DNA of 64,000 nucleotides from Ectocarpus siliculosus (Eukaryota; Sar; Phaeophyceae; Ectocarpales; Ectocarpaceae): assembly GCA_000310025.1 (NCBI GenBank), contig FN649749.1, positions 667,193 to 731,192 of the forward strand. The letters are read 5' to 3'. Shown here one piece after another: positions 59,686-64,000 of the stretch (its first letter is position 1; every line of letters begins with the position of its first letter). The translations under genes were made by a program, and so were the position numbers. The notes beneath the pieces are model-generated. The model worked only from the letters and a program-made list of their open reading frames with translations. It did not search any database and was not told the origin of the DNA.

Positions 59686-59838
59686 GATTACATGGGAGGA
59701 GCCTGCCGAACTCCGCGCATGGGCGTTAATGGCCCGACGAGCCTCCTGCGTGCCCCTGAGAAGGAACCGCGAGAAAAGACTCACTGCCGCGAGAGAAAGA
59801 AATGCCGAAGAACCAAAAGTGACCAAATCTTTTACTTC
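59686..59838 (+). other. Exon-like block with good splice borders
   Basis: A pyrimidine-rich acceptor (CTTCTTTCACACACAG) and a consensus donor (TTC|GTAAGTATG) bracket 153 bases, open in two + frames. One reads ITWEEPAELRAWALMARRAS. It is upstream of ATP12 on the same strand, but the phase does not join directly to the ATP12 exon at 61099. It may be a 5' exon of that or another gene. Confidence 0.25.
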
Positions 59839-61098
59839 GTAAGTATGTACTTCATGTGTTAAGAATTTCGCGATCAGAGGATGTTTGTCTTTAGTTGTTG
59901 TGAGTTTGGTCGTCCTTGACAACGACGGAACGGCGGCGTTTGTTGCACACCCATCCGGCAAACATAGGATAGAGAGAGAGAAAAATACCGATGTATATAC
60001 CGATTCAACGAAAAAATATCAACCAGCGGAGGAATCCTCTAACCGGTTTGTAGTGATAACGAGGGACCATTTCTTGACGTACGTGGACCAAACAACTGCT
60101 TGTTTTGTTGTTTCGGTCCCCGCACCCACCGCCTTTTTTAGCCTGAGTAAAATACGAAGCCTCTTCGAACATACCAGCATACCACTGATGCTAACACAGA
60201 ACAATATGCTCACTGTCAGCCCTCTTCCGCCGAGAAAAAACGCACTCGTTTCTCCACAAGAGCCGTAGCTCCGCTCTTTCGTATGCATATACAGTATCCA
60301 GACACAGTGTTGCAGGACGGAGCTGAGAACATCGCCGTGTTGCTATATTGTCGCCGCACGGCAGTGGTCCAGTGTTTCGAGACAGATGGTAAGCGTTGAG
60401 GCCCACCAAACAAAGAGGGCATCAGACGAGAGCAGAGGTTGGGCATGGTAGAACCATGGTCGCCCAAAAGCCACTCGCATTGATTGGTGGAACCAACCAT
60501 TGTTTCCGAATGACCCCTTCTAAGCCAATGAGTATGCCTGTTGGATGGTTCCTTTCACAACTCGCGTTTCTTTTTCTCTAGCATTAGGGGTGCGGCCAGC
60601 ATCGGCGCGCTAGACTCCAGCATCTCAAACAAGAACCACACGGTACTTACACATGAAGACGTGAAGCAACAACTCTTCTTGAAGAGCTTGTTTTTATCTT
60701 GGAAGATGGGCATAGGTTCCGCCGCTCGTTGAGCCAAGCCTCTTCGATCTCTTGCCAGCAGGCAGAACGGCCGGACGCGCGATGTTCCCGGCAACAACTG
60801 CAACCTGCGGGGTTTTATTGTCGTTCTTTGTCCAACCACGTCTGTTTTGAGTAGCCTTCTGTGGTTTTGCCCAGATATTTTAGTGATATTTGCAATCAAT
60901 TCGGCGGCAATTGTGCACTACCAACCCGCCATGTCAAAATCCGTCCACGCTTACACGACGCGAGGTCGACTCTCAACAAAACGAAAACATGCGAATTTGT
61001 AGTTTCCCAAGCGCAGAGTGACCGCTGTAGATTTGATTTCCCATTCCTCCGAAAACCGTGCACCCTGTGTATTGACGATACTACAGCAGCGGGAGATG
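59839..61098. other. Region upstream of the first firm ATP12 exon
   Basis: No supported feature. A presequence exon and promoter for ATP12 are expected here or earlier but were not identified. Confidence 0.4.
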
Positions 61099-62965
61099 TC
61101 TTCGGCGCCGGAATTAACTCACCAACGGATCAAGGGCCGGAGCCGCTTCTACAAGACTGTCACTATTCGGGAAATCGTCGCAGACAAGGCAGGGGACGAA
61201 GCTTCTGCTGCTGCGGCAGTTGGCGACAAGAGCCCACGCTGGGAAATCCTCCTGGACAGCCGCGTGCTCAAGACCCCTGGCCGGAGACCGTTGCAGGTGC
61301 GTCGGCGGTGCTTGCGGCGAGATAGGGCAGGAAATACTTCTTAAGGGTCGTTTTATATACACAGCTGTTTTCCTTTCAAGTTTCCAAATTCCGACGTTTC
61401 AGATTTCCTTTTTTTTTTTTCGGTGCCAGCCGTTTTCCAAATTTCCAATTTTGTCCTCGGCCGCAAAGCGAGGTTCTATCGGCCACGGATTTAGAATTTT
61501 GGAAGCACAATAGCTGCTGTATAAAACGACCCTGAGAGAAGCTCGTGGTAGCGCGGACCCCGAGAAATGGTTGCTCACTAGATGTCGCCGTGGCCGTTCG
61601 TTGCACAGAACGGGATTAACCGGCGGTGGGACCATGTCCTTGCCGGTTTTTTTTTCCCGCCCCCTTTGCTTGATCCCCCCTGCTTGCCGTGCAGCATCAT
61701 GCGTGGGCGAACGTATATTTAAAGATCGCTGCATTCTTGCTCATTTGTTTTGCATCTTTCATGCACGACCCCGCGCAAGCTCTTCCCACATCTACGATCA
61801 CGATACAACGGGTACACTATACGACGATAATTTTCTCCCTTGGTGGATAGCTATGTTTTCTGTTGTGCGGTGGACACATTACACAGAGTGCATGGGGTGA
61901 AAACTCCTGTTGCTGTTGGATGTCCTCGGAGTGAAAAATGACCGACAGCAGTAGTGCTCGAAGACGAGTATCCTAGGTAGTTGGGACGTCTGACGTGGCT
62001 AAAAGGTGCTGCATCATTAACGGTAAAGGCGCCGTGTACCTTTGGTCCTTCCCCGTTACAGCTATGCTTGTCGCACACGATTTACGTTTTCCGCAGAGCT
62101 TTGGAAAGAAGAGGCTTACGTAACGCAGACAAGGTCAGAGGTGACGTTCACATATGGCGTATTCCGCGAAGCCCGTATTGTTCAACAACGCCCCAACAAC
62201 CACGAAAATGTCCTACGGTTCCGTGGTACGGGATAGAAGGGTGTTCCGTCTCGGAAGGGGGAGACGGCAAATCACACTCTGTACTCTGCGGCATGGTACA
62301 AGCAACACGTTAGATAACCCCCCCAGGAACGATTGGCAATCGGTAATCGGTCCTGCGGGCACCACGCTCCGTCCTCCCGAGGACACAAAGTCAATGGCCT
62401 AACGACTAAATATGACATGCGGAACATGAGTACGCCCCTGCCCTCCGCCCACTCCGCCCGCTGGATTTAGTTCGATAGCCCTGAGTTAGCTATGGCGGTG
62501 GCCGCTGAGTGGGATGCGCAGGACACGTCAAAGGGCATCGAACCCGCCGTGATGCCTCTCATGGCGCTCGCCTCCACGGCCTTAGACCAGGTAAGCAAGG
62601 GCATGCCACGCTCTCGCACACCTTACGGTGTCTGTCATACGTGGACGTTGTAACCTGGCTAGAATGTTTGTTATTGGCGGCTGCGTTTTCGACATAACGA
62701 TTGTTTCGTTGGGGACGGTGCCGTGCATCTGCTTCGCGTCGGCGGCGACCTATGAATTGTTGCGTGTCTACGCCGGCCCGATGGGTGCTTGCGTGGGCCC
62801 ACAAGCAGCAACCCTGACACGATCGATGCGTGTTTGTATCGCAGAATGCACCAGGGTGGATCGGTGTGACCCTCTCTGCCCACTGTTCTGTCCTCACCAG
62901 GTGGCCTCCGACAGGGAGAAGACCGTCGCCACCTGCCTCAAGTACCTGCCTACGGATACCGTCTG
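61099..62965 (+). CDS. ATP12, mitochondrial F1-ATPase assembly factor (partial)
   Basis: ATP12 (ATPAF2) is a mitochondrial chaperone that binds the F1 alpha subunit during assembly of ATP synthase. Exons: to 61296 (first Met in frame at 61099), 62471-62590, 62901-62965. Phases 0, 0, then 2. Family motifs: RFYKTVTI, WEILLDSRVLKTPGRRPLQ, SPELAMAVAAEWDAQ, IEPAVMPLMALASTALDQ, ATCLKYLPTDTVW. These are the N-terminal half of the family domain; the C-terminal half is expected in exons downstream, possibly beyond the window. The 5' end is unresolved, because the protein from 61099 starts SSAPELTHQRI and lacks an obvious mitochondrial presequence, so an upstream exon is likely. The intron between 61296 and 62471 shows no feature. 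The intron after exon 3 opens with tandem copies of that exon. Confidence 0.88.
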
Positions 62966-63600
62966 GTGAGGACACCAATCTGAAGCATCGAAGCTTCTAT
63001 TTTCTCCAACAATCTTTTTGCTGTTTTGAACACTTTCTACAATTGTACTCACAGAAAAAATGCCATCGCCATCGCCACCTGCCTCCAGTAGATATCTACC
63101 TACAGTCACCGTCCGGCAAGGAGACCAATCTGAAACATCGAACGGGGTAGTGTGTCTCTAATGTTGTACACTTTTTCTGTCGACGGGGAAAAGACGATTG
63201 CCACTAGCCTCAAGTACCTGCGGAGGGATACCGTGTGGTGAGGACACCATTCTGACACATCGAACGGGGTTGTATTATCTCGAACAGGCGTGTGTCTTTG
63301 CTATTTTGAACACTTTCTACGGTCGGAAACGTACCATCGCCACCTGCCTCATCCATGCATACCTACACCACCGTCCTTGGTGAGGGCACCAATCTGAAAC
63401 ACGGTTGTATTTTCATGACCGGGCAGATGTGTCTTTTTGATGTTATGAAGTACTCTTTGTTTCAGGCAAAACACCATCGCCACCTACAGTACCTAGAGAC
63501 AACGGTCGGTGAGGAGCCATCTGAAACATCGAGCGGGGTTGTACCATCTCGAACGGGCAGGGAGGGTGTCTTTGATGCTGTGAACATTATTTTTCATTAT
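62915..63600 (+). repeat. Five-unit tandem array copying ATP12 exon 3 and its donor
   Basis: Units of about 125-145 bp begin near 62915, 63062, 63185, 63328 and 63466. Each repeats ATCGCCACCTGCCTC-like exon sequence, a GGATACCGTCTGGTGAGGAC-like exon end with donor, then CACCAATCTGAAACATCGAA and GAACACTTTCTAC-type intron sequence. Unit 1 is the functional exon. Unit 3 keeps an open frame reading EKTIATSLKYLRRDTVW before GTGAGG; units 2, 4 and 5 are more decayed. Confidence 0.88.
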
Positions 63601-64000
63601 TTGCTCAATATGACCCAACGAATGCATCTCTTTGTAGGAAAGAGTCTAAGACAGACTAGCAATGAATCCATAGCGTCAGCGAAGGCTACCTCCCTGTATT
63701 TCCACGATTTCCCGAGCAGCACACAGCGATATCTCCCCCGTGGGTAACAGGGCCAACAAGACCGTTTGTTGGTCATATTGTGCATCTATCCGTATGTAAA
63801 ATGTTGAAAATGTCCACCCCAGCTTTTTGTACCATTTCACGAGGTGCCCATTTCGGTACATCCAACTGTCGTTTTTTGTGCTGTTGGCGCCTGGGTGTAA
63901 CGACCGGCCGATGTCAGTTCGTTGGCCACGGTTGCAGGGCGGCTGTACTTGGAGGATCATGCTCGGACTCCTTGACGAGCGCGCGACGGCGAGCTCTTGC
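63601..64000. other. Window edge, ATP12 intron or downstream exons
   Basis: No exon could be assigned. The next ATP12 exon must enter in phase 2. An acceptor-like GGTTGCAG near 63930 is followed by open sequence to the edge, but the reading does not match the family convincingly. Confidence 0.3.

Noticed and set aside
62915-63600. CRISPR-like array
   Set aside because: Repeats are long, diverged, contain an exon and have no constant repeat/variable spacer structure; the window is eukaryotic.

Overview
The window looks like nuclear DNA of a multicellular stramenopile, most likely a brown alga of the Ectocarpus type. This is inferred from sequence style, not from a database match. The signs are intron-dense genes with short, GC-rich, phase-consistent exons, introns of a few hundred bases to several kilobases full of small dispersed repeats, trinucleotide runs inside coding exons, a degraded Ty3/gypsy element, and an ankyrin gene remnant whose C-terminal tail I associate with brown-algal ankyrin families. 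Gene models were built by matching family motifs and then requiring GT-AG (once GC-AG) junctions with consistent reading phase.

Layout. 1-8232: fossil Ty3/gypsy LTR retrotransposon on the + strand; its left end lies outside the window. 13359->9130 (-): six-exon gene for an unrecognised protein with a signal peptide. 15370-16091 (+): ankyrin pseudogene. 27160->17983 (-): twelve-exon SUMO-protease (Ulp1/SENP) gene with an intact catalytic tetrad. 30751->27833 (-): exons of a low-complexity protein, incompletely resolved. 33115->41309 (+): COQ9, ubiquinone biosynthesis, eleven exons. 54175->44608 (-): nine-exon MATE transporter. 61099->beyond 63000 (+): ATP12, mitochondrial F1-ATPase assembly factor, whose 3' part runs towards or past the window edge. 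COQ9 and MATE converge tail to tail. COQ9 and ATP12 are both mitochondrial biogenesis or respiration genes, but nothing shows that they are co-regulated.

Main unusual result. Local tandem arrays repeat the edges of exons inside the neighbouring introns. Five units behind ATP12 exon 3 copy the exon and its donor site. Two further units behind COQ9 exon 2 copy the exon end and donor. A detached copy of the first 30 bases of the SUMO-protease exon 10 and its acceptor AG lies 0.2 kb upstream of it. An array of about 115-bp units in the preceding intron of that gene ends at the exon 9 acceptor. Besides these, at least four small dispersed repeat families and a foldback element sit in introns of unrelated genes here.

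Limits. First exons of COQ9 and ATP12 are uncertain, the 28-31 kb gene is partial, and no expression or database evidence was available.
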